DNA of 64,000 bases from Odontesthes bonariensis (Eukaryota > Chordata > Actinopteri > Atheriniformes > Atherinopsidae), in assembly GCF_027942865.1 (NCBI RefSeq), contig NC_134524.1, positions 1,990,036-2,054,035 on the forward strand, given 5' to 3'. The position numbers were made by a program, and so were the translations under genes. The notes below the pieces were generated by a model. That model was not told where the DNA came from. It did no database searches and worked only from the letters and a program-made list of their open reading frames with translations. Position 1 is the first letter of the stretch. Every line of letters begins with the position of its first letter. Positions 52,632 to 63,973 of this stretch are shown piece by piece.

Positions 52632-54439
52632 TTTTTTTTTGTTTGTTTTGTTTTGTTTTGTTAGTTTAGTTTAGTTTATTCCAAGCAAAAAAATTATACA
52701 GAACAAGCGGCTAAGTACATTACAATTTTTGTACAATACACAAACTGAACTAATTCGTAGTATTTTAGAAGTACATTTATACAACTTAGATTCAAATAAG
52801 CTTGGAAAGCTTAGAAGGAGCGTCTCTGCAGCCCAGATGTTGAATAGCTGGCTGTGAGTTTCTGTCCATGTTGTCTGATGACAGAGTTCACCTGAGTTAC
52901 CTGCTGACGCTGTGTGTGACATCATCAGCTGAGCTGTTGCTAAGCTACAGAAACAACAGCCCGACCCACTGATGGAGACCTCTGAAGGTTTCTACCACAC
53001 CTTCCTCTCTGCTACACTTCAGCTGATTACATTTTATTAAGTTCTCTGTAACAGCAGCTGATCTTTAATAATAACTAATCCTGCAGGGATATAATTTACC
53101 TTCAGGGATTAATGAGTATTGTTGAGTTGAATTCAACTGATCTCATTTACAAAACTGATTTTGTTTGATTCATTGAAATGTTGATAAAACTTTATCATAA
53201 AATCACATTCACCTAGTTAATGATAAAGTTTCCCGTCTCATGGCCTCCCCGTCCCAACGAGATGCTGTAAGGTGTGGTTGAGGTGCAGCTTTGAGCTTTC
53301 TTTCTGAGGCAGAAACTGAAGTGTTTTACCTTCTGTCAGTGTGAGGTCCCAGCCTGGAGCCCTGAGGCGCCCCTGAGTGTGAGAGTCTCTCCCCTCGCCA
53401 TCCTGGACACATGCCTAAAGTCTCTGAAGGATAGGTGGAGGCTCTAAGTTATGGGGAAATTTGTAACATTCAGTCACAAAACAAAAGAAACTCCTTAAGG
53501 CTAAAATAACTTCAATGATTACAAATCGGTGGAGGTCTGCTTGGGGCCCAAATGCTAATTACTCCTTTCAACAGCGGCATTCCTCATCAACTGTGACAAA
53601 CGGGCATTTGTAAAGTCATTAATAAAAATGTAGGAGGATCTCCGGGTGAGAAGGAGCAGGAACAACGAGCGCACAAAGACAAAAGGTGCTGGAGCAGAGC
53701 TGATGACCCCCTGAGAAATCTGCCAGGAGCCGCCACTGAGTTATTATGATAAAACCTGCATGTAAAGCATAAATAAATGGCTGTAGAAGTGAAATAAATC
53801 TCCTTCTCTCAGACTGCATCTTCTGCAGCCATCAGAGCTGTTTGTGCTGAGTTCAGCTGCATATTTTCTGATAATCTGCTGTAATCTAAACTGGACTAAA
53901 GTCTCTCCCAACAAATATATACAGGATACAGTGAATTATGATTCCAACTGTTTATTTACAGCTCAGCATAAAGAACATACAATGTTCAGTAGATTTTACA
54001 TGAAATGTTTATTCTTGTTTTAACACTGATGGAGCAACAAGCCTGAAAGAGATACAATTATTTTCCGATATATAACTTCTGTCTTTTGGGTTTTATCTTT
54101 TATGTATAATGTATAATTTCTTCATTTTTCAACTTAATAAAATATCTGAGTAGTACACAATCTGCTTCTTTATCATATATTAGTGCTTATATATATATAT
54201 ATATATATATATCACATATGTTACAGAGCAGAATATTCTATTACTGCTGAGCCTACTATGAATGTTAAAATACGCTGACTCATGAGTCCCATATCATGCC
54301 TACATGTATCACGTTTGCAGAAACAAAAATCCGGTTAAAATCAGTTTTGTATTCTGCGATTTATGATTGATTAAATGCACTGACGCTTCATGGCTCCAGC
54401 CAGACAGATTACACTGAGTGGAGCGATGACCGGTCCAAG
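52632..54439. other. Intergenic, nothing recognised
   Basis: It starts with (TTTTG)n and TTAGTTTAGTTTAGTTTA, perhaps a LINE or SINE tail. It holds an (AT)n at about 54190-54212. I see no gene or classified repeat in these 1.8 kb. Confidence 0.3.
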
Positions 54440-54581
54440 ATAGTTAGTTAGAGCTTTATTTGTCCCCGTGGGGCAATTGTACTTGCATTACACGCGCTGG
54501 CACCAGACATGAGACACGATCAGGCATATCAAAAAACACACAAACATTGAACATAGAACACAAAACAGCTACTAGTACACA

Positions 54582-55970
54582 CTACATTGGGTGGCTGGAT
54601 AAACTACTGACCTCATTTAGTGCCTTTATCGCTTGGGGAATAAAAGAGAACTTTGACCTGTTTTTGGACAGGAGGGGGAGACAAAAACGACGTCCAGAGG
54701 GCAGGAGTTTAAAAGAGGAGGACAGTGGATGCTTATATTGAGCGAGGATGTTGTCAGCCTTTTTAACAAGCCTCTCCCTATAAATACTCTCCATACTTGG
54801 CAGAGTGACACCAGGTAGTTTGCTAGCCGTAGTGACTGTCCTCCTGACCACCTTTTTTTGTGCCTCAGTGGCATTGCCAAACCAACAAATAATACAAAAT
54901 GTTAAAACACTTTCAATAAAAGCAGAATAAAACATATGAAGCATCCGGTTGTCTACATTAAAAGCAAGCAGTTTCTTTAAAAAATACATTCTCTGCTGTG
55001 TCTTGGTGTGCAGTAGGTCAGTCCATGAGTCCCATTTCAGCTTACTGTCAAGCACAACACCAAGATATTTGTAGGTAGGGACAGCCTGAATGGTCTCTCC
55101 CATGACGACTGTGGCAGAGGGTGATTGTGACTTTCTAAAATCAATAGACATTACTTTCGTCTTTTTTGTGTTTAAAATCAGATTTGACCTCTTACACCAG
55201 TCTAAAAAGAAATCTAAAATTGGGCCGTGATCACTTTCTCCATCCTCAAGGAGGCTTACTAGAGCTGTATCATCTGCATATTTAATAAAATGCCTATTGG
55301 GGAAGGTGCTAGTGCATGCATTTGTATATAAAATAAATAGCAGGGGAGATAAAACACAACCTTGTGGGGAGCCCATAGATGTGGTAATAGAGTCAGAGAG
55401 GAGAGACCCAACTCTGACTCGCTGAGCTCTGCCAGTTAGGAAGTCCTTTATCCAGTGAATAAGACCGGTGTTGAGATTAAAATCATTGGCAAGTATGTCT
55501 AAAAGAGTCTTTGGTAGCATGGTATTAAAAGCAGAGGAAAAGTCCACAAATAAAATCTTAGCATGGGCCTTAGGTTTTTCAAGGTGCATGTGCAAAAGGT
55601 GCATTAATGTTAAAATTGCATCCTCCACCCCCCTGGAGGCTTGATATGCAAATTGCAGAGGATCCATGAGGTTGTGGGTTTTAAAAACAATGTGCTGCTT
55701 CACCAGGCGCTCCAAGCATTTCATGACCAGTGAGGTCAGTGCTATTGGACGGAAATCGTTGGGTTCTGAGGGTCTCTGAGTTTTTGGAACTGGTACAATT
55801 GTTGATGTTTTCCACAGGATAGGGACTTTGCAGAGGTTAAGAGAAGAATTAAAAATGTCAGTAAAAATAGGGGCTAGTTGTTCTGCACAGTGCTTTAGGA
55901 CACTGCCACAGATATTATCTGGACCAGGACTTTTCCGAGGATTGCTACGCCTAAAAAATCTGAAGGACAT
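54582..55970 (-). pseudogene. LINE reverse transcriptase part of ORF
   Basis: RT domain: NPRKSPGPDNICGSVLKHCA, VPKTQRPSEPNDFRPIALTS, DPLQFAYQASRGVEDAIL, FVDFSSAFNTMLP, MGSPQGCVLSPLLFILYTNA and FIKYADDTALVSLLEDGESD (catalytic YADD), then KTKVMSIDFRK, YKYLGVVLDSKLKWD and a C-terminal domain with LLPSGRRFCLPLLSKNRSKF. Fingers, palm and thumb motifs are complete. The initial codons overlap the endonuclease frame in a different register, so it is not a separate gene. Confidence 0.85.
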
Positions 55971-57594
55971 CAGATTGCCTTATATTCCACTCAGATGCAG
56001 AAGGGGGAGGGGACAGTGATGGGGGGTCGACGGTGTCATTTCTGTCGCTTTCAAAGCGGCAGAAAAAGTTGTTCAGCTGATTGGCACTGTCTATGTCCTC
56101 ACCTCCAAGCATGTCCAAGCAGTGTTTCCAGTCCAGGGAGGGTTTCCCCCTGCCCTTGTGTGGGACATCAGTCATTGTCTTAATTCCCTGCCATGCTTCC
56201 CGGGAGTTGCCTGACACCAGGGTAGCTTCGATCTTTTTCCTGTAACTGTACTTGTCCAACTGTATTTGTCTTTTAATTTGTCTTTGTATATTCCTCTGGC
56301 CTATGTCATCGTGAGCCCAGTATGCTTTTTTCTTTTCCATTATAAGGTGCTTTAGTTTGTTGGACACCCACGGTTTGTCATTGGGGAACACTTTTCTGAC
56401 TTTTGTGGGTATGATAGAGTCTGTGCAAAAATTGATGTAGTCAGATATGACCTCTACCTGCTCGTTTATATCGTCACAATTAAAAATCTCCCAGTTTGTA
56501 CACTCAAAACACCCTTGCAGGAACATTATGCTGTCATTAACCCATGTCTTCAATATTTTTGTCTGAGGCTTCTCTCTCTCAAATACTCTCTGGTATACAG
56601 GGCGTAGGTAAACCACTTTATGGTCAGATGCCCCTAGTGGCGGGAGCAGGGATGAACGGTAGGCGTTTTTGACAGTTCCATAGCACAAGTCTAGAAATGC
56701 GTTTTTTCTAGAGGGACAGTCCACGTACTGATAGTATGTGCGTAAGCACTTTTTCAGTGGGCAATTATTAAAATCTCCAAGTATAAACTTCGGGGCGTCA
56801 GGGGAAAGTGCATCAAGTTTCTGGGTGAGATTAAAAATGGCATCTAAGGCCCTGTCAGCGTTGGCTTTGGGGTGAATGTATGCAACTGTGTAAAAAATCT
56901 GGGGAAACTCTCGTGGAAGATATGGAGGTCGCAGAGAGACACAGAGCAGTTCAATGTCGGGAGTGCACAGGCTCTCTCTCACCACCACAGTCTTACACCA
57001 CTCGTCCCGAATGAGTAGACAGACACCGCCCCCGCGGATCTTCCCAGTAGTTGAAGGGTCCCGGTCAGTCCGGAGCACGGAAAAACCGCGGGGTCCCACC
57101 TCGCTGTCAGAGACGTTGCTGTCCAGCCACGTCTCTGTGATGGCCAGGATGCAGGCGCTCCGGTACTCGTTCAGGTAGCGGGTATTCGCTGTCAGCTCCT
57201 CCGTTTTTGCTCTCAGGGACTGGGCGTTGATCAGCAGGGTGATAGGAAGAGGGAGTTTGTTTCTCAGTCTTCTGAGTTTCTGCCGAATGCCTCCCTTAGA
57301 TCCCCGTTTGTGTCTCGTCCGGATAGTCCATTTCTTTGGATTTCTTCTGAGGTAGTTTGGTAAGGAATCTATAATTAGTTTGTGATCTGAAGACGTATGA
57401 TCGCGCAGAAGGAGAAGGAATTCCCTGCTATATTGTGTTACACCTGCCGCGCCGGTAACATGGCCATGGAAGTGGCCACGGGTGAGGCAAGTGTTTAGAA
57501 ACACTATTAGCAGTCCAATCACACACCAATAAGCGAAGTCCATTGTAGCTTTAGTGTGAACAACATGCAATGTAAAACACATCCATCCAAACAA
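55951..57594 (-). pseudogene. LINE apurinic-type endonuclease part of ORF
   Basis: The N-terminus has a hydrophobic stretch (CVIGLLIVFLNTCL) and a basic region (RTRHKRGSKGGIRQKLRRLR). The endonuclease domain shows LLINAQSLRAKTEELTANTR, CILAITETWLDSNVSDS, GGGVCLLIRDEWC, FILGDFNNCP and PPLGASDHKVVYLRP: the catalytic Glu (TETW), Asp (GDFN) and the SDH motif are all present. A linker with GKPSLDWKHCLDMLGGED leads to the frame break. No zinc-knuckle ORF1 was found upstream. The most probable start is the ATG a few codons inside the frame. Confidence 0.8.
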
Positions 57595-57700
57595 TGACTG
57601 ACGAGTAAATAACTAAACAAACAGAACGAACGGTGCCAGACGCGAGAGACAGCAGGGCAGCCACAGTGCAGCGCCCCCAACCGCCCCAGGTTACAGGCTG

Positions 57701-58336
57701 AAGGTTTGCTTTGGTGTCCGAGGGCTCTCAGCAGGATGGATGGACCGGAGGTGTCCCATCATGGAGGATGTGTTGGCATGAAAGGCCAGTTCTTGTGGGC
57801 AAATCAAACACCGCAACTTCAGCAGACAGAAAAGAAAGAGATAAGCCATCACTTTTTAAAATGTGTGGAATAATGGCCGTAAGCGCTTTGTTTGGGATAT
57901 GCGCTAAATAAACAAGTCCAAAATGAATGTATTGTCCTACATACCTTAGATTCTTAAATGTGCTGCCCCCTTATTTTAAGAAGAGAAGTATATTAGCATG
58001 CATACCCATAATAATAATAAAGCTTATATTTACAGTTGTAAAACAAAAACAAGCAAACATCTTGCATCACACAACAGTATATTGTACAATAGTATCAGCT
58101 TACTAGGAGAAACCAAGGTGAAGTGATCCCAAGCCACAGAACGTTTCCTGCCAGAAGCCATGGAAAAGAGCAATGAATTGAGTTCAATTGTGACAGTTTG
58201 GGATTCATTTTACTTTTGTAGAGAACAGCGCCCCCAAGTGTTCAAACGATGAGAGACCTCTGAACCGTGGTTCCACCGAACAATGCGTTCTGCGCTTCTG
58301 ACGTCATCAATCACCTGATCAGCGCCATCTGGTGTG
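57701..58336. other. Intergenic, nothing recognised
   Basis: It contains GAACAATGCGTTCTGCGC near 58280, shared in reverse with 42380-42400, followed by TTCTGACGTCATC (a CRE core TGACGTCA at about 58297-58304). This may be a dispersed element end. No ORF. Confidence 0.3.
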
Positions 58337-58338
58337 AG

Positions 58339-58380
<42 letters not shown>

Positions 58381-58650
58381 GAAAAGAGAAAAAAGTGAAA
58401 AAAATAAGAGAGATAAAAAAGAAAAAAAGGGGAAAAAAGAGAAAAAAATTAGAAGAAAAAGAGGAAAAATAAAAATGAGAGAAAAAAAGAGAAAAAAGAA
58501 AGAGGAAAAAAGAAAAAAAATTAAAAAGAAAAAGAAAGAGAAAAAGAGAAAAAGAGAAAAAACAGAGAAAGAAAAAAAGAAAGAAAAAAAGAGAGGAGAG
58601 AGAAAAAGAGGGAGAAAGAGAGAAAAAAAAGAGAGAAAAATAAACAAAAA
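58337..58650 (+). repeat. Polypurine tract, (GA)n and GAAA-rich
   Basis: About 315 bases almost entirely of A and G on the plus strand, starting with (GA)n from about 58340 and degenerating to GAAAAA blocks. It has mirror-repeat character and could form triplex DNA. Open frames in both strands (Arg/Glu/Lys or Phe/Ser/Leu only) are composition artefacts. Confidence 0.9.
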
Positions 58651-58786
58651 AAAAACAAGCACCGACAATGGATTCTGCCCAAAGATGCACCTCTGGGAAC
58701 AACAGCTGGAACGGGCCAACCTGGACATGTTCCCCCTCTGAAATGACTGAAATGAAGTGTTGCAGCACTTTGGGGGACAATAGATA

Positions 58787-59554
58787 ACAGGTGAGCACCT
58801 GAAAAAGCCTCGACTGGGTAACGGATCCTAACAACTCAGCTGGGAGGAGCTAACTGAACTAAGACGAGACCGAGGTCTAAAGCTACAGGACGCTTTGCTC
58901 ATCACCTTTGGACAGTTTTTGGTTGACTGTTGTAGAGGAACTGCTCCCATCGTCCAAATATATCTAAGAGAGCAAGAAGTGTCCAACAACCGTCTCACGG
59001 CTCTAAACAGAGCTGCTGTCCTGTTGGCTCTCAGTGTAAACCGTGATGCCATCATTCACAACACGAATAGAATCCGTAACGTGATGGAGGGCTTTGAGTT
59101 CTCCCAGGAACCTGAGAGCTTTGTTGTCGGTGTTACCTTCCTAGTAGGGTCTCCCCTGGCACCTTGTCTCAGGGGTGGGGTCAGGCTTGGATCGACACAA
59201 AGACCTTGATGGAGCAGCACCAGATTGTGAACGCTCACCTGCCAGGAAAGGGAAACTGGGACACACCCAAGGGGTCAGGCCTAGAGAAGGAGCTCACCTC
59301 CCAGGAAAGGGAAACTGGGACACACCCGAGGGGTCAGGCCTAGAGAAGGAGCTCACCTCCCAGGAAAGGGAAACTGGGACACACCCGAGAGGTCAGGCCT
59401 AGAGAAGGAGCTCACCTCCCAGGAAAGGGAAACTGGGACACACCCGAGAGGTCAGGCCTAGAGAAGGAGCTCACCTCCCAGGAAAGGGAAACTGGAACAC
59501 ACCCGAGGGGTCAGGCCTAGAGAAGGAGCTCACCTCCCAGGAAAGGGAAACAGG
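58787..59554 (+). repeat. First copy of a tandem segment with a spectrin-like open frame
   Basis: From an acceptor-like AACAACTCAG at 58839 the plus strand reads SWEELTELRRDRGLKLQDAL followed by LITFGQFLVDCCRG, open to a stop near 59210. W-x2-L-x-E-L-x3-R-x3-L-x2-A-L fits the B-C part of a spectrin repeat, but the rest does not look like one. It is followed by five 59-bp minisatellite units (59240-59545). The whole block is repeated at 59552. It may be an exon fragment captured from a spectrin-family gene. Confidence 0.4.
59240..59545. repeat. 59-bp minisatellite, first array
   Basis: About five units of CTCACCTCCCAGGAAAGGGA AACTGGGACACACCCGAGGG GTCAGGCCTAGAGAAGGAG with single-base variants (GGGG/GAGG before TCAGG, GGGACA/GGAACA). 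Confidence 0.95.
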
Positions 59555-59995
59555 TGAGCACCTGAAAAAGCCTCGACTGGGTAACGGATCCTAACAGCTC
59601 AGCTGGGAGGAGCTAACTGAACTAAGACGAGACCGAGGTCTAAAGCTACAGGACGCTTTGCTCATCACCTTTGGACAGTTTTTGGTTGACTGTTGTAGAG
59701 GAACTGCTCCCATCGTCCAAATATATCTAAGAGAGCAAGAAGTGTCCAACAACCGTCTCACGGCTCTAAACAACAGAGCTGCTGTCCCGTTGGCTCTCAG
59801 TGTAAACCGTGATGCCATCATTCACAACACGAATAGAATCCGTAACGTGATGGAGGGCTTTGAGTTCTCCCAGGAACCTGAGAGCTTTGTTGTCGGTGTT
59901 ACCTTCCTAGTAGGGTCTCCCCTGACACCTTGCCTCAGGGGTGGGGTCAGGCTTGGATTGACACAAAGACCTTGATGGAGCAGCACCAGATTGTA
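59552..59995 (+). repeat. Second copy of the spectrin-like open segment
   Basis: Starting at CAGGTGAGCACCTGAAAAAG, it matches 58787-59230 with a few changes. One is a 3-base insertion (AACAGA against CAGA) that keeps the frame open to a stop near 59976. The remaining similarity is over 95 percent by eye. Two intact frames after duplication suggest recency rather than function. Confidence 0.5.
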
Positions 59996-60650
59996 AACGC
60001 TCACCTGCCAGGAAAGGGAAACTGGGACACACCCGAGGGGTCAGGCCTAGAGAAGGAGCTCACCTCCCAGGAAAGGGAAACTGGGACACACCCGAGAGGT
60101 CAGGCCTAGAGAAGGAGCTCACCTCCCAGGAAAGGGAAACTGGGACACACCCGAGAGGTCAGGCCTAGAGAAGGAGCTCACCTCCCAGGAAAGGGAAACT
60201 GGAACACACCCGAGGGGTCAGGCCTAGAGAAGGAGCTCACCTCCCAGGAAAGGGAAACTGGGACACACCCGAGGGGTCAGGCCTAGAGAAGGAGCTCACC
60301 TCCCAGGAAAGGGAAACTGGGACACACCCGACGGGTCAGGCCCAGAGAAGGAGCTCACCTCCCAGGAAAGGGAAACTGGAACACACCCGAGGGGTCAGGC
60401 CTAGAGAAGGAGCTCACCTCCCAGGAAAGGGAAACTGGGACACACCCGAGGGGTCAGGCCCAGAGAAGGAGCTCACCTCCCAGGGAAACTGGGACACACC
60501 CGAGGGGTCAGGCCTAGAGAAGGAGCTCACCTCCCAGGAAAGGGAAACTGGGACACACCCGAGGGGTCAGGCCTAGAGAAGGAGCTCACCTCCCAGGAAA
60601 GGGAAACTGGGACACACCCGAGGGGTCAGGCCTAGAGAAGGAGCTCACCT
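59995..60650. repeat. 59-bp minisatellite, second array
   Basis: About eleven units of the same 59-bp sequence, one with a 9-base deletion (about 60481). The two arrays share variant units, which indicates duplication of a block followed by expansion. Confidence 0.95.
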
Positions 60651-61009
60651 TAGAGATAGGAGGAGCAGCTCCTGGGAGGTGGCCCCGGAGCAGAACCAGT
60701 CCAGTTACTGTCCTCTTGTTCATTGACAGGAATCTCAATTAATCCGTCTTTATTAAAATGTGCACTCTTTCCACCTTAAAGCCTTTCACTCTTTGCTTTG
60801 GCCTCTAAAACCTGGAGACATTTAAACTCTTTGAGCAGCTCTCACAGGACTTGAACATATGATCTCCGAGTCCCAAAGCAGTTTATTGCCCCTCTGAGCG
60901 ATGCCTCCGCTGCTTTGTGCTGCTTTCTTGGCACTTTTTACCTGAGACTGATGAGCACAGACACTATCTTTTAGTCTTCCAACATGTTTCCTGTGAGACA
61001 GCTTTGCTC
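60651..61009. other. Intergenic, nothing recognised
   Basis: Flank of the minisatellite. No gene or repeat I can name. Confidence 0.3.
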
Positions 61010-62854
61010 ATCAACTGTCTCTGCTTTGTTCAGCTGCTCGGTGTTCTGTCTCATGCTCTGTATCCCAATAAAGTCTCAGACTCGTTGGTTTCAAACTTTG
61101 AACACTGAGAAAGATTGAGTGGAACCTGGAAAAGGCTTGAACTCAGTCCCTATGAAAAGAAAATGAAAAGAGAAAGTTTAGGATTCAACCTTTCAGTGTG
61201 TAGTTGGTGCATGTAGTTGTCTTATCCACCAGTGACCTCACATTTCCCCTGATGATCGAGGGAAGAAATGCTTTAAACTTCCTCCTCCTTTTCCTCCAGT
61301 TTCTTCCTGCTCTGCATCCTAGACGTCTCCTCTTCAGCTCATCCAGATTTCGGGTATTTTTCCAGCCATTTTTGGGCTTTTGTGAAGCTCAGTTAGCTGC
61401 ACCAACAGGTGAACAACTTTCCCATTGCTACGGTTACGCATCATAACAGCTGTGAAAACCTACCAGAGTGACCAGCAGAGGTCCTTCCAGCAGCATCCAC
61501 ACCAGCTCAGAAACATGTTTCAGAAGTCTCTGTTTTCACACAGAAAATCTGAAGAAGATGCAAAGAATTCTGGGATAATGGTGCTGACCTGGTTCGGTTC
61601 CACCTGAACCCAAAACATTTAATCCGGAGTCAAAAGCTTCCATCCAATACGTATCATCAATCTACATTTATAAATAACTAAAGCTGAGACATGAGTTTAT
61701 CATTTTATTTTTTGAACTAGAATTATATTACGGTGGAATTCTGCAGTTAAAGAAAGAGGAAAACCTCCATTTAACCAGGAGTTACAGCAGATTAAATCTA
61801 TAAGTTAGTGTGAATATAAACACATACGGTGAAAAACACTAACTTCATGGTGGCACTGGAGGACACTCAGGTATTCTGCAGAAGCACAGGAGTTCATCCC
61901 CTTCAGATAATGAATATCTGACGCTGATTCCTGCTTTTAAAAGAATCAATGAGAAATCCCCAGTGAGACGACGCTGCCACCAGAAGGTCAGATTGGAACA
62001 TTACACTATTGTTTGGATCCAGCACTGTGTTCTTCAACAACCTTCAGTTTTACAGATCATTACGGAGGTGAAAAAAGTGAACACAAACTCCTGAAAAACA
62101 CTGAAGCACAGAAGCAGCGCTCAGTGTGCTTTGGGAGCAGGAACCCCAGAAAGACTTCTGGGGACTGAGGGGATTTTCCTCATTTTTACGTCCCTTCATT
62201 CATTTGCCTTTTTCAAGCACTTGTTATTACTTATTTGAGTTGGCTGATGTGACAATTCTTCATGCTGCTTTCTGCTTTTGATTAGTTTCAGGTGTAGTCT
62301 GAGTAAGAGGAGAGAATAATGCAAAACAAGAAACTGCAGCACTGATCTGACACGGCTGGATCTCAGCAGGAAACACTCCCTGAGAACCAGATCTAACGTG
62401 TGACTTCCACTGCGAGTCAGCTCAGTTACAAACTGGGTTTAACTTCTGAGGTTGGTCTCTGACTGAGGGACTGTCTCTGTCACGCTAACAGCCCCTCCGG
62501 CTGGCTCGCCATGTTTCGCCACATATACACAACATGACGGGGTTCATTCGGGGGAGGTGACTTCACTGATGACCATCTGCATTCAGGAAGACCGTCCTGC
62601 GTAACATTCAGTGGCTACAGCGACTGTCTTGCATTTCTGGAGGCTACTTCCTGTTCAGCCAGGACCATAGCTTAAGTCATGAGCATCATACAGCTGTCTG
62701 GGAAGTACAGGGAACAACTCCAAACCTTTTTCAGACTGCGTTAAAGATTTCTGGGTCTTTGGGGAAGATGATAAGGGTCAACTTTCCCTCGTAACCAAAC
62801 ACACATTTTCTTTAAAAATATCTGTGTAGCAAGAACATGAAAAGCATGAGAAAA
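61010..62854 (-). other. Duplicated 3' flank of zinc-finger copy D
   Basis: The reverse matches 15640-17640 beside copy A, including the LINE 5' fragment (61446-61204 corresponding to 17214-17474). It lacks the 14925-15635 equivalent. It contains CAATAAAGTCTC at about 61068, a possible poly(A) site in the plus orientation. Confidence 0.6.
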
Positions 62855-63358
62855 GTTAACATCTGACCTTTAATGAAATGCAGAACAATGAAATACAGAC
62901 GAGTGTAAAGCTCGACTTCACATCAAACTGAAATGATATATTGCTTCTTCAGATGTTTACAGAAATACCCACAGCTGGTGCAAAGCTACTTTGTGGATCT
63001 TAGCTTTAAACAAAACAAATATGTTCAGTATAACAGAATAAACATGTTTCTACTTTCAAACAGACTGCATTTTGTTCTGTCCATCAACTCACAATTGATG
63101 CCATGTTTGTCTTGAACGTCGGGAAATCCGTCCCCAGTTAAAGCAATCCCAACAAATTATAAAGCACTTTCAATGGTTCTTCAAACATGTGCTCCCCACA
63201 GAACATTCAGAACTAAAGTCCTGACAAGAGAAGGTGGTAATCCACAAAGAAGATTTTTAATCTGAACAAAGGCAAGGCTTCTGATTGGTAGTTCCAGTTG
63301 CTGCTCCCAGGTGAATGTTTGCTTATCTGCCGTAAAAATTGTTGTTGATTTCAGCCAA
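62855..63358 (-). other. 3' UTR of copy D with ATTAAA signal
   Basis: Collinear with the 3' UTRs of copies A and C. ATTAAA at 62874-62869 (minus strand). Confidence 0.55.
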
Positions 63359-63973
63359 TCATTTCTCTGCAGTGTGACTACGTTGGTGTCTCTTTAGACT
63401 ATCTAATCGAGTGAAAGCTGCCCCACACTGACCACAGATGAAAGGTTTCTCTGCAGTGTGAATAAGTTGGTGTGTCTTTAGATTGCCTAATGTAGTGAAA
63501 GCTGCCCCACACTGACCACAGCTGTATGGCTTCTCTCCTGTGTGAATGCGTTGGTGTCTCTTTAGATCAACTAATTGAGTGAAAGCTGCCCCACACTGAC
63601 CACAGCTGTATGGCTTCTCTCCTGTGTGTATACGTTGGTGTCTCTTTAGACTACCTAATGTAGTGAAAGCTGCCCCACACTGACCACAGCTGTATGGCTT
63701 CTCTCCTGTGTGAATGCGTTGGTGTCTCTTTAGATAAACTAATTGAGTGAAAGCTGCCCCACACTGACCACAGCTGTATGGCTTCTCTCCTGTGTGAATA
63801 CGTTGGTGTGTCTTTAGACCACCTAATGTAGTGAAAGCTGCCCCACACTGACCACAGCTGTATGGCTTCTCTCCAGTATGAATTATCTGATGATACCTCA
63901 GATTTGATCGTTTGATAACTTTCCCACAGTCCTTACAGCAGTGCCATCTGGATCTCTCTTGGGCTCTACGTTT
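63359..63973 (-). CDS. Zinc-finger copy D, exon 3: C2H2 array, 7 fingers (gene partial)
   Basis: The exon begins at 63973 after GTCATTGCAG and reads [18 protein letters not shown]. 204 residues follow to TGA 63361-63359. Seven fingers: the atypical first finger and six canonical ones. Contact residues: T,G,G,T; Q,V,Y,R; T,G,S,R; Q,V,D,R; T,G,N,T; R,D,S,R. Linkers are HTGEKP except the last two HTAEK. It has the shortest array, and fingers 3 and 5 (TQLVYLKRH / TQLVDLKRH) look like a recent tandem duplicate. The upstream exon 2 must lie beyond the window. It is highly similar to copy A in sequence and flanks, in inverted orientation. Confidence 0.85.
   Translation of the reverse strand, partial: KRRAQERSRWHCCKDCGKVIKRSNLRYHQIIHTGEKPYSCGQCGAAFTTLGGLKTHQRIHTGEKPYSCGQCGAAFTQLVYLKRHQRIHTGEKPYSCGQCGAAFTTLGSLKRHQRIHTGEKPYSCGQCGAAFTQLVDLKRHQRIHTGEKPYSCGQCGAAFTTLGNLKTHQLIHTAEKPFICGQCGAAFTRLDSLKRHQRSHTAEK

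Larger units (their letters stand above)
54440..57700 (-). mobile_element. Nearly full-length CR1/Rex1-type LINE
   Basis: Minus-strand element with 5' end near 57700, endonuclease-RT ORF 57594-54582 and a 3' end GGGGACAAATAAAGCTCTAA at about 54465-54446. Only one frame disruption, in a T homopolymer near 55958-55953, separates the two long open frames. The 3' tail and RT order are those of the CR1/Rex1 clade. It is the best-preserved transposon in the window. Confidence 0.85.

Noticed and set aside
58210-58834. Arg/Glu/Lys-rich and Phe/Leu/Ser-rich frames of about 135-172 codons
   Set aside because: They are produced by the polypurine tract. No sequence complexity or splice context suggests a protein.
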